32,090 nt of DNA from Bacteroidales bacterium. Lineage in GTDB: Bacteria > Bacteroidota > Bacteroidia > Bacteroidales > UBA932. The position numbers and the translations under genes were made by a program. Every line of letters starts with the position of its first letter. Within the stretch, counting starts at the first letter, position 1. The notes under the pieces are model-generated. The model did no database searches. It saw nothing but the letters and a program-made list of their open reading frames with translations, and had not been told where the DNA came from. The stretch is from NCBI GenBank assembly GCA_017471025.1, contig JAFUWX010000085.1, positions 1 through 32,090 on the forward strand, given 5' to 3'. Below are positions 25,205-32,090 of the stretch, in pieces.

Positions 25205-26179
25205 CTACGCCCCGCTGAAATGCTTCTTCAGCAGATCGGCCGCGTGGGACAGGTCCTCGCCCTGGAGGGGCTTGCTGCGGGCCGCCTTCGACTCGGCGTC
25301 ATATTCGCGGAACAGCCGGCGGAACTGGGCTTTGGTATCCAGCGTGAAATCCCCGTTCTCGATCCACGTAAAATAGGATTTATCCTTTTCATAGACCTCC
25401 TTCACCGTCCGGTCCTTGTATTTGCCGAAGGCGATGACCGGCACGTCGTCCCGCAGGATGATGCGTCCCGCGAAATCCACGGTCTTGGGGCGGTAGCCGA
25501 CGCTGGCGAGGAAAGCCACGTCGTTTTTCAGTGGCTGCTCATGGTGCTTGTCCGCCTCCTGGTACATGTCCAGCTGGCCCTTCAGCACCTCATAAGTCGC
25601 GAGGGTATCGGCTTCGGCCGTGTGGGCGTTGTCGAAATCCTCTCCGCCGCAGTAGAAGCGGTAGGCGGCGCGCAGGTTGCGGGGCTCCATGTAGTGGTAG
25701 ATGTTCTGCACATCGACCATCCTGACCTGATGCAGGTCCACGGAGACGGCTTCCAGCATCTGGCGGGCCTTTTCCTGCCGCACCGGGGTTGCACGCGGGT
25801 CGGTGCTGCGCCGGCTGCAATACTGCCGGATACGCTCTAGCTCTTCCGAGAGCATGGGCAGGTCGAATTTGCAGGAATTGAACCCGGCCAGGTCGCTGTC
25901 CTTCAGCCAGGAGACGACCTCCTCGGCCACTTCGATGAAACGCGGGCAGTCCACCAGGTCTTCATCCTTGATGCCGTTCACCTCGGAGGCGCTCGGATTC
26001 ATCGGAATCTGGCACATCTTGTCATAGTCCCAGGGGCGGATTTTCCAGGTCTTGACCTGCTTTTCGCCGCCCGGGAACACTTTGACGAAACTGAGTTCGG
26101 CGATGCCGTCCGTCGCGATATTCAGGCCGGTGCTTTCTATGTCGAAGAAAACGATCGGCCTTTCCAAGTTGAGTTCCAT
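25205..26179 (-). CDS. DEDDh 3'-5' exonuclease (DnaQ-like)
   Basis: A 324-aa cytosolic exonuclease. The DEDDh residues are Asp13 and Glu15 in FFDIESTGL, Asp106 in GFNSCKFDLPML, His186 and Asp191 in AHTAEADTLATYE. After the nuclease domain, residues about 205-300 form a second small domain (VAFLASVGYRP, VIAFGKYKDRTV, YFTWIENGDF) typical of the Bacteroidota version. Between exo II and exo III there is an extra basic stretch, about residues 117-150 (RRSTDPRATPVRQEKARQ), longer than I expect for the family. It lies 4 nt after dnaN, so it is co-transcribed with the sliding clamp; a repair or editing role is inferred. Confidence 0.9.
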   Translation of the reverse strand: MELNLERPIVFFDIESTGLNIATDGIAELSFVKVFPGGEKQVKTWKIRPWDYDKMCQIPMNPSASEVNGIKDEDLVDCPRFIEVAEEVVSWLKDSDLAGFNSCKFDLPMLSEELERIRQYCSRRSTDPRATPVRQEKARQMLEAVSVDLHQVRMVDVQNIYHYMEPRNLRAAYRFYCGGEDFDNAHTAEADTLATYEVLKGQLDMYQEADKHHEQPLKNDVAFLASVGYRPKTVDFAGRIILRDDVPVIAFGKYKDRTVKEVYEKDKSYFTWIENGDFTLDTKAQFRRLFREYDAESKAARSKPLQGEDLSHAADLLKKHFSGA

Positions 26180-26183
26180 ACGC

Positions 26184-27305
26184 TTAGCGGACCAGGACAG
26201 GCATCACGATGCCGAATACCTTCTCCCGGGAAGACTCTTCTTCGGCGGGGAGGATCAGCACGGAACGGCGCTTGTCGGCAAACTTCATCACGATGGTCTC
26301 GCAAGTGAAATTGCTCAGGATTTCGATGATGTAGGTCGATTTGAGGCCGATGACCAGGTCTTCGCCGTCATACTGGCAGGCGATGCGGTCGTGTGCCGCG
26401 ATTTCGAAGCCCACGTCCTGTGCGGAAATCTCCAGGCTGCCGGCCGTCAGTTCGAATTTAATCTGGTTGGACGCCTTCGGGGAGCAGACCGCGATACGGC
26501 GCACCGTATTGAGCAGCTGGGCCCGGCTGACTTGCAGGATGTTGGCGTTGTTGACCGGGATGATGGTCCGGTAGTCCGGATATTTGCCCACGACCAGCGT
26601 GCTGATGAGGGTGGTGGCGCCGAAACGGAACACCGCCGTCTTTTCGTCGAAGCTGATGGTCACGGCGCCTTCCTCTTTGCCGAGCAGGGCCCGGAGCACG
26701 CCGGCGTGGCGCTTGTTCAGGACGAAGGAAGCCGCTTCGGGGACCTTGACGTTGTCCGCCGTATAGCAGATCAGCTTCTGCAGGTCGGAGGCGACCAGGG
26801 TGGTGGCGTCGGGCCGGATATCGAAGAAGATGCTGTTCATGATCGGACGGCGGTCCTCGTCGGAGGCGGCATAGACCGTGCTTCCGATGCCCTCTGCCAG
26901 GGTACCGGCCGGGAATTCGACCGTCGTGGCGTTCTCGCCCGTCGTGGCGATCTGGGGATAATCATCCGCGTTGAAATAGGGGAGGGTGGAGGAACCGCTC
27001 GTCCAGGCGCACTCGAAAGAGCTTTCGCCCAGCGTGCTGAGGGTCAGGGGCTGGTCGGGAAGTTCTTTGAGCAGTTCGGTGATCTGGCGGGCAGGGACGG
27101 CGATGCGGCCCTCTTCTTCCATGCTGTCCACGGTGAGCTCCGTACGGAGGGTGATCTCCATGTCGGAGGCGGTTATCTGCAGCACGTTGTCACGCAACAC
27201 GAAGAGATAGTCCTCCAGGATGGCTTCGGCTGCCTTGGCAGGAATGGCCTTCTGGACGGCGAGAATGCTTCTGAGTAGTTCAGAGCTGGAAACTGAAAAC
27301 TTCAT
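26184..27305 (-). CDS. dnaN: DNA polymerase III subunit beta (sliding clamp)
   Basis: A 373-aa clamp, normal size, starting at MKFSVSSSELL; the 15 extra open codons upstream are not used because they overlap the -7 element. Three clamp domains are seen: residues 1-120 (ASDMEITLRTE), 121-245 (NSIFFDIRP ... LVASDLQKL, RRIAVCSPKASNQIKF follows) and the C-terminal domain ending in FGIVMPVLVR, an equivalent of the conserved PMRL-type end that forms the partner-binding pocket. It tethers DNA polymerase III and other partners to DNA. It is the first gene of a two-gene unit with the exonuclease. Confidence 0.96.
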   Translation of the reverse strand: MKFSVSSSELLRSILAVQKAIPAKAAEAILEDYLFVLRDNVLQITASDMEITLRTELTVDSMEEEGRIAVPARQITELLKELPDQPLTLSTLGESSFECAWTSGSSTLPYFNADDYPQIATTGENATTVEFPAGTLAEGIGSTVYAASDEDRRPIMNSIFFDIRPDATTLVASDLQKLICYTADNVKVPEAASFVLNKRHAGVLRALLGKEEGAVTISFDEKTAVFRFGATTLISTLVVGKYPDYRTIIPVNNANILQVSRAQLLNTVRRIAVCSPKASNQIKFELTAGSLEISAQDVGFEIAAHDRIACQYDGEDLVIGLKSTYIIEILSNFTCETIVMKFADKRRSVLILPAEEESSREKVFGIVMPVLVR

Positions 27306-27338
27306 ATCTGATGATTCTAATAATCGTTCATATCTCCA

Positions 27339-27346
27339 CAAAGGTA
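27339..27346 (-). promoter_or_regulatory. Probable -7 element for dnaN-exonuclease
   Basis: The minus strand reads TACCTTTG about 33 nt before the dnaN ATG. No clear -33 TTTG is seen at 19-21 nt. The 135-nt gap is shared with the divergent HtrA gene, for which I could not find a convincing -7 element. Confidence 0.6.
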
Positions 27347-27440
27347 GCAAATATTTCCCAATTTTTCAGCATTTGCCGCACAATCTTTTGGCACAGAGTT
27401 TGACTTGTCTATGCCCCGGAACAAAATAAAACGACAAAAT

Positions 27441-28892
27441 ATGGCAAAACAGATTTTTTCCTTGCTGTTGTCGGCCGCAGTGGCCGGCCTTACAGCGTTC
27501 GGCGTGGTCAAGGCCCAGGCGGCCGCCGGCAAGTCCGACCCCGTCCAACAGACCGTCGCGGCTGACGGTTCCTCTTATCGGACTGTCAATCTGGCAGAGA
27601 CCGATTTCCCCGATTTGACCTATGCGGCCGAGAGCGCCGTCGATGCCGTCGTCTATGTCGAGGTGACGGTCCAGTCCCGGCAGCAATACCAGATCGACCC
27701 CTTCTTCGAATATTTCTTCGGCAATCCCGGGCAGGGGCGCCAGCGGGAGCAGAAAGGCAGCGGTTCGGGCGTGATCATCCGTCCGGACGGCTACATCGTC
27801 ACGAACAACCACGTGGTCGCCAATGCGACCAAGGTCAGCGTCACGCTCAACAACAACCAGACCTATGAAGCTACCGTCATCGGCACCGACCCGGCCACGG
27901 ACGTCGCCCTGCTGAAGGTCGATGCCCAGGGTCTCCCGACGGTTCCCTTCGGCGACAGCGACCAGCTCCGTCTGGGCGAATGGGTGCTGGCCATCGGCAG
28001 CCCGCTGGGCGAGCAGTTGCGCGGCACCATCACCGCCGGTATCGTCAGCGCGAAAGGCCGTTCCATGCCGGCTGACGGTTCCTTCAAGATCGAATCCTTC
28101 ATCCAGACCGACGCGGCCGTCAACCCGGGCAATTCGGGCGGCGCCCTGGTCAACAAGAAAGGCGAACTGGTGGGCATCAACACGGCGATCGTCTCCCAGA
28201 CCGGATCCTATTCCGGCTATTCTTTCGCCGTCCCGGTGAACATCGTCAAGAAAATCGTCGGCGACCTGATCGACTTCGGCACCGTAAAGCGCGCCAAATT
28301 GGGCATTTCCATGGGTACGGTCAACGATGAAATTGCAAAAGAATTGAAACTTTCCTCCACAAAAGGCGTATATATTGATGAGGTAATGAAAGGCGGCGCG
28401 GCCGACAAGGCCGGAATGCGGAACAAGGATGTCATCATCGCCATCGACGGCACCGAAATTCCCACAGCGTCCTCCTTGCAGGAGAAAGTCAACAGTTACC
28501 ACCCCGGAGACAAGGCGGTCTTCACCATTATCCGCGACGGCAAGCAGCGGGAGATGGAAGTGACCTTCTTCGGCGATGCCGAAAAGACCGGGACGGTGGA
28601 TGTGGACGGCTCGATAGCTTTCTATGGGTCGAAGATCAAGACGGCTTCCCAGGAAACCCTCGCCCGGCTGGGCTTGAAGAAGGGTGTGGAAATCGTCTCT
28701 GTCGGTGAAGGCAAGATGCTGAGCGCCGGGGCTTCGGAAGGCTTCGTCATCGTCTATGTGAACGACACTCCGGTATCCTCCGCCGAGCAGGTTGTGGAAA
28801 TCGCCCGCAAGGCCAAGAGAACCATCTATATCGAGGGTTACTCGGCCAGTGGAAAGGCTGCATACTTCGCGTTCGGCAAAGACGAAGAATAA
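27441..28892 (+). CDS. Do-family serine endoprotease (HtrA/DegP/DegQ type)
   Basis: A 483-aa periplasmic chaperone-protease. The start at MAKQIFSLLLSAAVAG gives a good signal peptide; earlier in-frame starts at 27405 (TTG) and 27411 (ATG) would add a charged lead. The trypsin-like domain has His124 (VTNNHVV), Asp154 (PATDVALL) and Ser232 (NPGNSGGAL). A first PDZ domain spans about residues 285-375 (LGISMGTV, GGAADKAGMRNKDVIIAI); a second, shorter PDZ-like region follows (LARLGLKKGVEIVSV, VIVYVNDTPVSS). It degrades or refolds misfolded envelope proteins. It precedes the sigma factor gene by 58 nt containing an inverted repeat. Confidence 0.94.
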   Translation: MAKQIFSLLLSAAVAGLTAFGVVKAQAAAGKSDPVQQTVAADGSSYRTVNLAETDFPDLTYAAESAVDAVVYVEVTVQSRQQYQIDPFFEYFFGNPGQGRQREQKGSGSGVIIRPDGYIVTNNHVVANATKVSVTLNNNQTYEATVIGTDPATDVALLKVDAQGLPTVPFGDSDQLRLGEWVLAIGSPLGEQLRGTITAGIVSAKGRSMPADGSFKIESFIQTDAAVNPGNSGGALVNKKGELVGINTAIVSQTGSYSGYSFAVPVNIVKKIVGDLIDFGTVKRAKLGISMGTVNDEIAKELKLSSTKGVYIDEVMKGGAADKAGMRNKDVIIAIDGTEIPTASSLQEKVNSYHPGDKAVFTIIRDGKQREMEVTFFGDAEKTGTVDVDGSIAFYGSKIKTASQETLARLGLKKGVEIVSVGEGKMLSAGASEGFVIVYVNDTPVSSAEQVVEIARKAKRTIYIEGYSASGKAAYFAFGKDEE

Positions 28893-28899
28893 AACCTCC

Positions 28900-28939
28900 T
28901 CAGGTTCTTCCCGCAGGGAATCCTGAGGGAAGAACCTGA
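28900..28939 (+). other. Inverted repeat in the leader of the sigma factor gene
   Basis: A perfect 13-bp stem (28900-28912 with 28927-28939) with a 14-nt loop that itself contains CAGG/CCTG. An alternative pairing, CCTCAGG (28898-28904) with CCTGAGG (28922-28928), excludes the long stem. No U-run follows, so it is not a standard terminator. It ends 11 nt before the rpoD ATG, over the ribosome-loading region. Confidence 0.7.
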
Positions 28940-28950
28940 ATTACAGTTAT

Positions 28951-29811
28951 ATGCGACAATTAAAGATTACCAAGTCCATCACCAACCGGGAGAGCGCATC
29001 CCTGGACAAGTATCTGCAGGAAATCGGTCGTGAGGAGCTCGTTTCCCCCGAAGAGGAAGTGGAACTCGCACAGCGGATCCGCAAAGGAGACCAGGCCGCG
29101 CTGGAAAAACTCACCCGGGCCAACCTCCGGTTCGTCGTTTCTGTTGCGAAACAGTACCAGAACCAGGGTCTCAGTCTGCCGGACCTGATCAACGAAGGCA
29201 ATCTGGGCCTGATCAAAGCCGCCGAGAAATTCGATGAAACCCGCGGTTTCAAATTCATTTCCTATGCGGTCTGGTGGATCCGCCAGTCTATCCTGCAGGC
29301 CCTGGCCGAGCAGTCCCGCATCGTCCGGCTTCCACTCAACCAGGTGGGTTCCCTGAACAAGATCAACAAGGCCCTGTCCAAATTCGAGCAGGAGAACGAG
29401 CGCCAGCCTTCCAGCGAGGAGCTCTCCGAAATGATTGATGTTCCGAAGGATAAGATTTCCGATACGCTGCGCGTCTCCGGCCGTCATGTCTCCGTCGATG
29501 CCCCCTTCGTGGAAGGCGAGGACAACAGCCTGCTCGACGTGTTGCCCAACGACGATTCCCCGTCCGCAGACCGCGGCCTGGTGAACGAATCGCTCAACAC
29601 CGAAATCGAGCGCGCCCTCTCCACCCTGTCCACCCGCGAGCGGGAGATCATCAAGTCCTTCTTCGGCATCGGATGCCAGGAAATGACGCTCGAAGAGATC
29701 GGCGAGCGTTTCGGACTGACCCGTGAGCGCGTACGGCAGATCAAAGAGAAGGCCATCCGCCGGCTCAAGAGCCCGAACCGCAGCAAACTCCTGAAAGGCT
29801 ATCTCGGATAG
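28951..29811 (+). CDS. rpoD: Primary RNA polymerase sigma factor (RpoD/SigA type)
   Basis: A 286-aa primary sigma of the short Bacteroidota type, lacking region 1.1. Region 1.2 is [12 protein letters not shown]. Region 2 has [33 protein letters not shown] and the DNA-melting [15 protein letters not shown]. Region 3 is [14 protein letters not shown]. Region 4 ends in the helix-turn-helix [25 protein letters not shown]. It directs recognition of the -33 TTTG / -7 TAnnTTTG promoters found in this window. A terminator follows directly. Upstream is an inverted repeat that may shape its expression. Confidence 0.96.
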   Translation: MRQLKITKSITNRESASLDKYLQEIGREELVSPEEEVELAQRIRKGDQAALEKLTRANLRFVVSVAKQYQNQGLSLPDLINEGNLGLIKAAEKFDETRGFKFISYAVWWIRQSILQALAEQSRIVRLPLNQVGSLNKINKALSKFEQENERQPSSEELSEMIDVPKDKISDTLRVSGRHVSVDAPFVEGEDNSLLDVLPNDDSPSADRGLVNESLNTEIERALSTLSTREREIIKSFFGIGCQEMTLEEIGERFGLTRERVRQIKEKAIRRLKSPNRSKLLKGYLG

Positions 29812-29817
29812 ACACAC

Positions 29818-29838
29818 CCCGTCTCCGGACGGGTTTTT
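29818..29838 (+). terminator. Rho-independent terminator after the sigma factor gene
   Basis: CCCGTC (29818-29823) pairs with GACGGG (29828-29833) around TCCG, a UNCG-type stable tetraloop, followed by TTTTT. Confidence 0.9.
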
Positions 29839-29860
29839 GTGTTTTTTACAAGCTAAGTTT

Positions 29861-31654
29861 ATGACAACACCCGAACTTTTTCTCCAGCAACACGCTGCTG
29901 CGGCGATTCGCAGCCTCTACCAGACTGAAATACAACCTTCTACCCTGCAGGTCCAGGTGACCCGCAAGGAGTTCGAGGGCGACTATACCCTGGTCATCTT
30001 CCCGCTGCTGCGCATTTCCCATGCCACCCCGGAGAACACCGGAAAGGCCCTGGGCGACTGGCTCACGGCCCATGTCCCCGAAATCGCCAGCTACAACTGC
30101 GTGAAGGGCTTCCTGAACATCCTGTTTTCCGCCGTCTATTGGGACGAGACCTTCGCGGAAATCGCCGCGGATCCGGCTTTCGGCCAGCTGCCTGCCACCG
30201 GCAAGCGCATCATGGTCGAATTCTCCTCCCCGAACACCAACAAGCCCCTGCACCTGGGCCATATCCGCAACAACCTCCTCGGTGACTCCGTGTCCCGGAT
30301 CCTCAAGGCCGGCGGCAACGAGGTCATCAAGGCGACCCTGGTCAACGACAGGGGCGTGCATATCTGCAAGTCCATGCTGGCCTGGGAGAAATGCTTCGAC
30401 GGGAAGACCCCGGAATCGACCGGCATCAAGGGCGACCATCTGGTCGGCGACTGTTATGTGGCTTTCGATAAGCTCTACAAGCAGGAAGTCGCGCAGCTCG
30501 TCGCCGGCGGCATGTCCGAGGAAGAGGCCAAGAAAGAGGCGCCCAGCCTGCGGGAAGCACATGAGATGCTGGTGAAATGGGAACAGAACGACCCGCAGGT
30601 GCGCGACCTGTGGAAGCGGATGAACAGCTGGGTGTTCAAGGGCTTCGACGAGACCTACAAAGCCCTGGGCATTTCCTTCGACAAGGTGGACTATGAGTCC
30701 CAGACCTATCTGCTCGGTAAGGAATTGGTACAGAAGGGTTTGGAGACGGGCGTCTTCGTCAGGGACCCCGACGGCTCCGTCTGGTGCGACCTCACGGCCG
30801 ACGGCCTGGACCGCAAGCTGGTCCTGCGCAGCGACGGTACCTCCGTCTATATGACCCAGGACCTGGGCACGGCCGAGCGCCGCTTCGCCCAGTATGACCT
30901 GGATTCCCATGTCTATGTGGTCGGTAACGAGCAGGACTATCATTTCCAGGTGCTGAAACTCATTCTCGGTAAGCTGGGCTTCGCCTGGGCGGACCAGATC
31001 TACCACCTGTCCTACGGCATGGTGGAGCTCCCCGAAGGCAAGATGAAGTCCCGTGAAGGAACCGTGGTCGATGCCGATGACCTGATCCAGAAGATGTACG
31101 AAGAGGCGAAGGCGACCTCGGAGGCTTCCGGCAAGCTGGAGGACCTCTCCGATGAAGAGAAGGAAAGGCTCTACCATATCATCGGCCTGGGTGCGCTCAA
31201 GTACTTCATTATCAAGGTGGACCCCAAGAAGACCATGCTCTTCAACCCGAAGGAATCCATTGATTTCAACGGAAATACCGGCCCCTTCATCCAATATACG
31301 CATGCCCGTATCTGCTCCATCCTCCGCAAGGCGCAGGAGCAGGGGATAGACTTCTGTCCCAAGTGCATCCGGACGGACATCCAGCCTTCTGCGAAAGAGG
31401 TGCGTCTGATCAAACTGCTGGGCATTTTCCCAGCGAAGGTCGCGGAGGCCGTCCAGGCCCTGTCCCCGGCCATCATCGCGAATTACGCCTACGACCTGGC
31501 GAAGGATTTCAACCAGTATTACCACGATACGCCCATCCTCCGCGAGACCGACATGACCCTGCTGCGCTTCCGGCTCATCCTCATCCAGACGATGGCCCGC
31601 ACGCTGACCAGCGCCATGGACATGCTGGGCATCGAGCTCCCCGAGCGGATGTAG
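29861..31654 (+). CDS. argS: Arginine--tRNA ligase
   Basis: A 597-aa class I synthetase that charges tRNA-Arg. The start at MTTPELFLQQ is chosen; 8 more codons are open upstream but would overlap the preceding terminator tail. The N-terminal Add-1 domain recognises the tRNA D-loop. The HIGH motif appears as PLHLGHIRNN, preceded by VEFSSPNTNKP. The KMSKS equivalent is EGKMKSREGTVVDADDL, the form I expect in Bacteroidota. The C-terminal DALR anticodon-binding domain starts near FIQYTHARI and includes FNQYYHDTPIL. It has no promoter of its own that I can identify, though it follows a terminator by 22 nt. Confidence 0.96.
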   Translation: MTTPELFLQQHAAAAIRSLYQTEIQPSTLQVQVTRKEFEGDYTLVIFPLLRISHATPENTGKALGDWLTAHVPEIASYNCVKGFLNILFSAVYWDETFAEIAADPAFGQLPATGKRIMVEFSSPNTNKPLHLGHIRNNLLGDSVSRILKAGGNEVIKATLVNDRGVHICKSMLAWEKCFDGKTPESTGIKGDHLVGDCYVAFDKLYKQEVAQLVAGGMSEEEAKKEAPSLREAHEMLVKWEQNDPQVRDLWKRMNSWVFKGFDETYKALGISFDKVDYESQTYLLGKELVQKGLETGVFVRDPDGSVWCDLTADGLDRKLVLRSDGTSVYMTQDLGTAERRFAQYDLDSHVYVVGNEQDYHFQVLKLILGKLGFAWADQIYHLSYGMVELPEGKMKSREGTVVDADDLIQKMYEEAKATSEASGKLEDLSDEEKERLYHIIGLGALKYFIIKVDPKKTMLFNPKESIDFNGNTGPFIQYTHARICSILRKAQEQGIDFCPKCIRTDIQPSAKEVRLIKLLGIFPAKVAEAVQALSPAIIANYAYDLAKDFNQYYHDTPILRETDMTLLRFRLILIQTMARTLTSAMDMLGIELPERM

Positions 31655-31663
31655 CGGCGGCTA

Positions 31664-31713
31664 TATGCTATAACAACGGGAATTATATACATGTTGTCCC
31701 GTATAATTGCATA
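31664..31713 (+). other. Imperfect hairpin downstream of argS
   Basis: TATGC (31664-31668) with GCATA (31709-31713) and ACGGGA (31676-31681) with TCCCGT (31697-31702) can pair in one interrupted stem. No T-run follows. It may end the argS transcript, but this is weak. Confidence 0.4.
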
Positions 31714-31756
31714 AATACTTGAGCCTCAAATAGAAAAATCTGGGTTCGTTGAAAGG

Positions 31757-31811
31757 ATCTCCTATGTTTAAGGTATATGAAGATGTACCGGAACAAACAT
31801 AGGAGATTTTC
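31757..31811 (+). other. Long nested inverted repeat, possible terminator
   Basis: ATCTCCTATGTTT (31757-31769) is perfectly complementary to 31795-31807. Inside, GGTATAT (31772-31778) pairs with ATGTACC (31783-31789) around GAAG. TTTTC follows the outer stem (31807-31811). It may terminate argS or mark an element end. Confidence 0.6.
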
Positions 31812-31833
31812 TATATATTTCCGTGTCTACTTC

Positions 31834-31857
31834 TCGCGCGCGGTGCATCACGCGCGG
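31834..31857. other. CG-alternating inverted repeat
   Basis: CGCGCGCGGTG and CACGCGCG flank CAT and pair with one bulged G. The CG alternation is sharply different from the surrounding AT-rich bases. Confidence 0.45.
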
Positions 31858-31881
31858 TACACAATTTTGTGACGTTCGAGA

Positions 31882-31958
31882 GAAAAGTGTATATTTTGGT
31901 TGTGTGTTTTAAGAGAAAAGTGTATATTTGCGATAGGAATTATAACGGAAAAGTGTAT
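31882..31958 (+). repeat. Three GAAAAGTGTAT repeats at exact 33-bp spacing
   Basis: Copies start at 31882, 31915 and 31948. The first two extend further in common (AGAGAAAAGTGTATATTT). The second overlaps the -7 box of the ATPase promoter and the third runs into the ATG (GTGTATG). Confidence 0.9.
31900..31930 (+). promoter_or_regulatory. Promoter for the ATPase gene, embedded in repeats
   Basis: TTG at 31900-31902 and TATATTTG at 31923-31930, spacer 20 nt. The leader would be only about 20 nt. Because the -7 box lies inside repeat copy 2, a protein binding the repeat would block it. Confidence 0.7.
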
Positions 31959-32090
31959 GCTTCGAAGAAAGATCCAGTCTAAAATCGCTGATTATCTGGA
32001 GAATGGCTCCAATAAGATTCTTGTCTTGAATGGAGCCCGCCAGATTGGGAAATCGTATATTATCCGTCATGAAGGCCAGAAACGCTTCGC
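31957..32090 (+). CDS. ATP-binding protein, N-terminal fragment (AAA_14/DUF4143-like)
   Basis: The gene runs off the window after 44 complete codons. The protein begins MLRRKIQSKIADYLENG and has a P-loop, LNGARQIGKSYII (GxxxxGKS), preceded by hydrophobic KILVL. Arg-Gln at this position (GARQxGKS) is typical of the archaeal/bacterial AAA ATPases usually annotated AAA_14 with a C-terminal DUF4143, which are commonly multi-copy and accessory. The fragment is too short to confirm the second domain. Its codon use and AT content differ from the upstream genes, consistent with acquired DNA. Confidence 0.75.
   Translation, partial: MLRRKIQSKIADYLENGSNKILVLNGARQIGKSYIIRHEGQKRF

Larger units (their letters stand above)
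31655..31956. other. Non-coding, AT-richer gap with several inverted and direct repeats
   Basis: About 300 nt with no supportable gene. It holds, in order, an imperfect hairpin (31664-31713), a nested 13+7-bp hairpin (31757-31807), a CG-alternating stem (31834-31857), the first two copies of a 33-bp-spaced repeat and a promoter for the ATPase gene. The base composition is visibly more AT-rich than in the genes to the left. Confidence 0.7.

Noticed and set aside
31834..31857. CRISPR-like or origin-like repeat
   Set aside because: It is a single inverted repeat with no regularly spaced copies and no associated cas or replication gene in view.

Overview
The window is a GC-rich chromosomal segment from a member of the Bacteroidota, most likely Bacteroidales. 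Four things support this. Several genes, the tRNA and the SRP RNA are preceded by the Bacteroidota-type promoter (-33 TTTG/TTG, then about 19-20 nt, then -7 TAnnTTTG). The primary sigma factor is short (286 aa). Many lipoproteins carry Bacteroidota-style surface domains (BACON-like, fimbrillin-like, coiled-coil/collagen-like N-termini). The ArgRS has a KMKSREGT motif. I cannot fix the genus from sequence alone.

Layout. 1-1586: 3' end of clpP followed by clpX (1-nt overlap). 1612-2721: secreted phosphodiester-glycosidase-domain protein with a Pro-Ser-Glu-Glu linker. 2790-5143 (minus): a small membrane-anchored protein translationally coupled to an S9 (DPP-IV-type) peptidase. 5310-16996: the most distinctive part, four consecutive large lipoprotein genes (1004, 934, 1155 and 692 aa). 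Each has a different N-terminal module, then one or two right-handed beta-helix modules, then a C-terminal propeller-like module. The first three sit in one tight unit behind a strong promoter; the fourth has its own promoter after a terminator. 17072-19275 (minus): ettA and cdd. 19341-20447: secreted CE2-like SGNH esterase. 20483-22190: SRP RNA, mnmA and tRNA-Thr(CGU), with three promoters and a terminator. 22261-25111: an unknown small protein, a BaiN/HI0933-type flavoprotein and a periplasmic metal/cofactor-binding lipoprotein, closely packed. 25205-27305 (minus): dnaN and a DEDDh exonuclease. 27441-29811: an HtrA protease and the primary sigma factor. 29861-31654: argS. 31655-32090: an AT-richer stretch with several inverted repeats, an exactly 33-bp-phased triple repeat and the start of a P-loop ATPase, which looks like the edge of an accessory segment.

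Most of the window is housekeeping: protein quality control (ClpXP, HtrA), transcription (sigma factor), translation (EttA, MnmA, tRNA-Thr, ArgRS, SRP RNA) and replication (DnaN, exonuclease). The candidates for something new are the modular beta-helix/propeller surface lipoprotein cluster and the repeat-controlled ATPase at the right edge. All functional statements are from reading the sequence and family knowledge; no database search was run.
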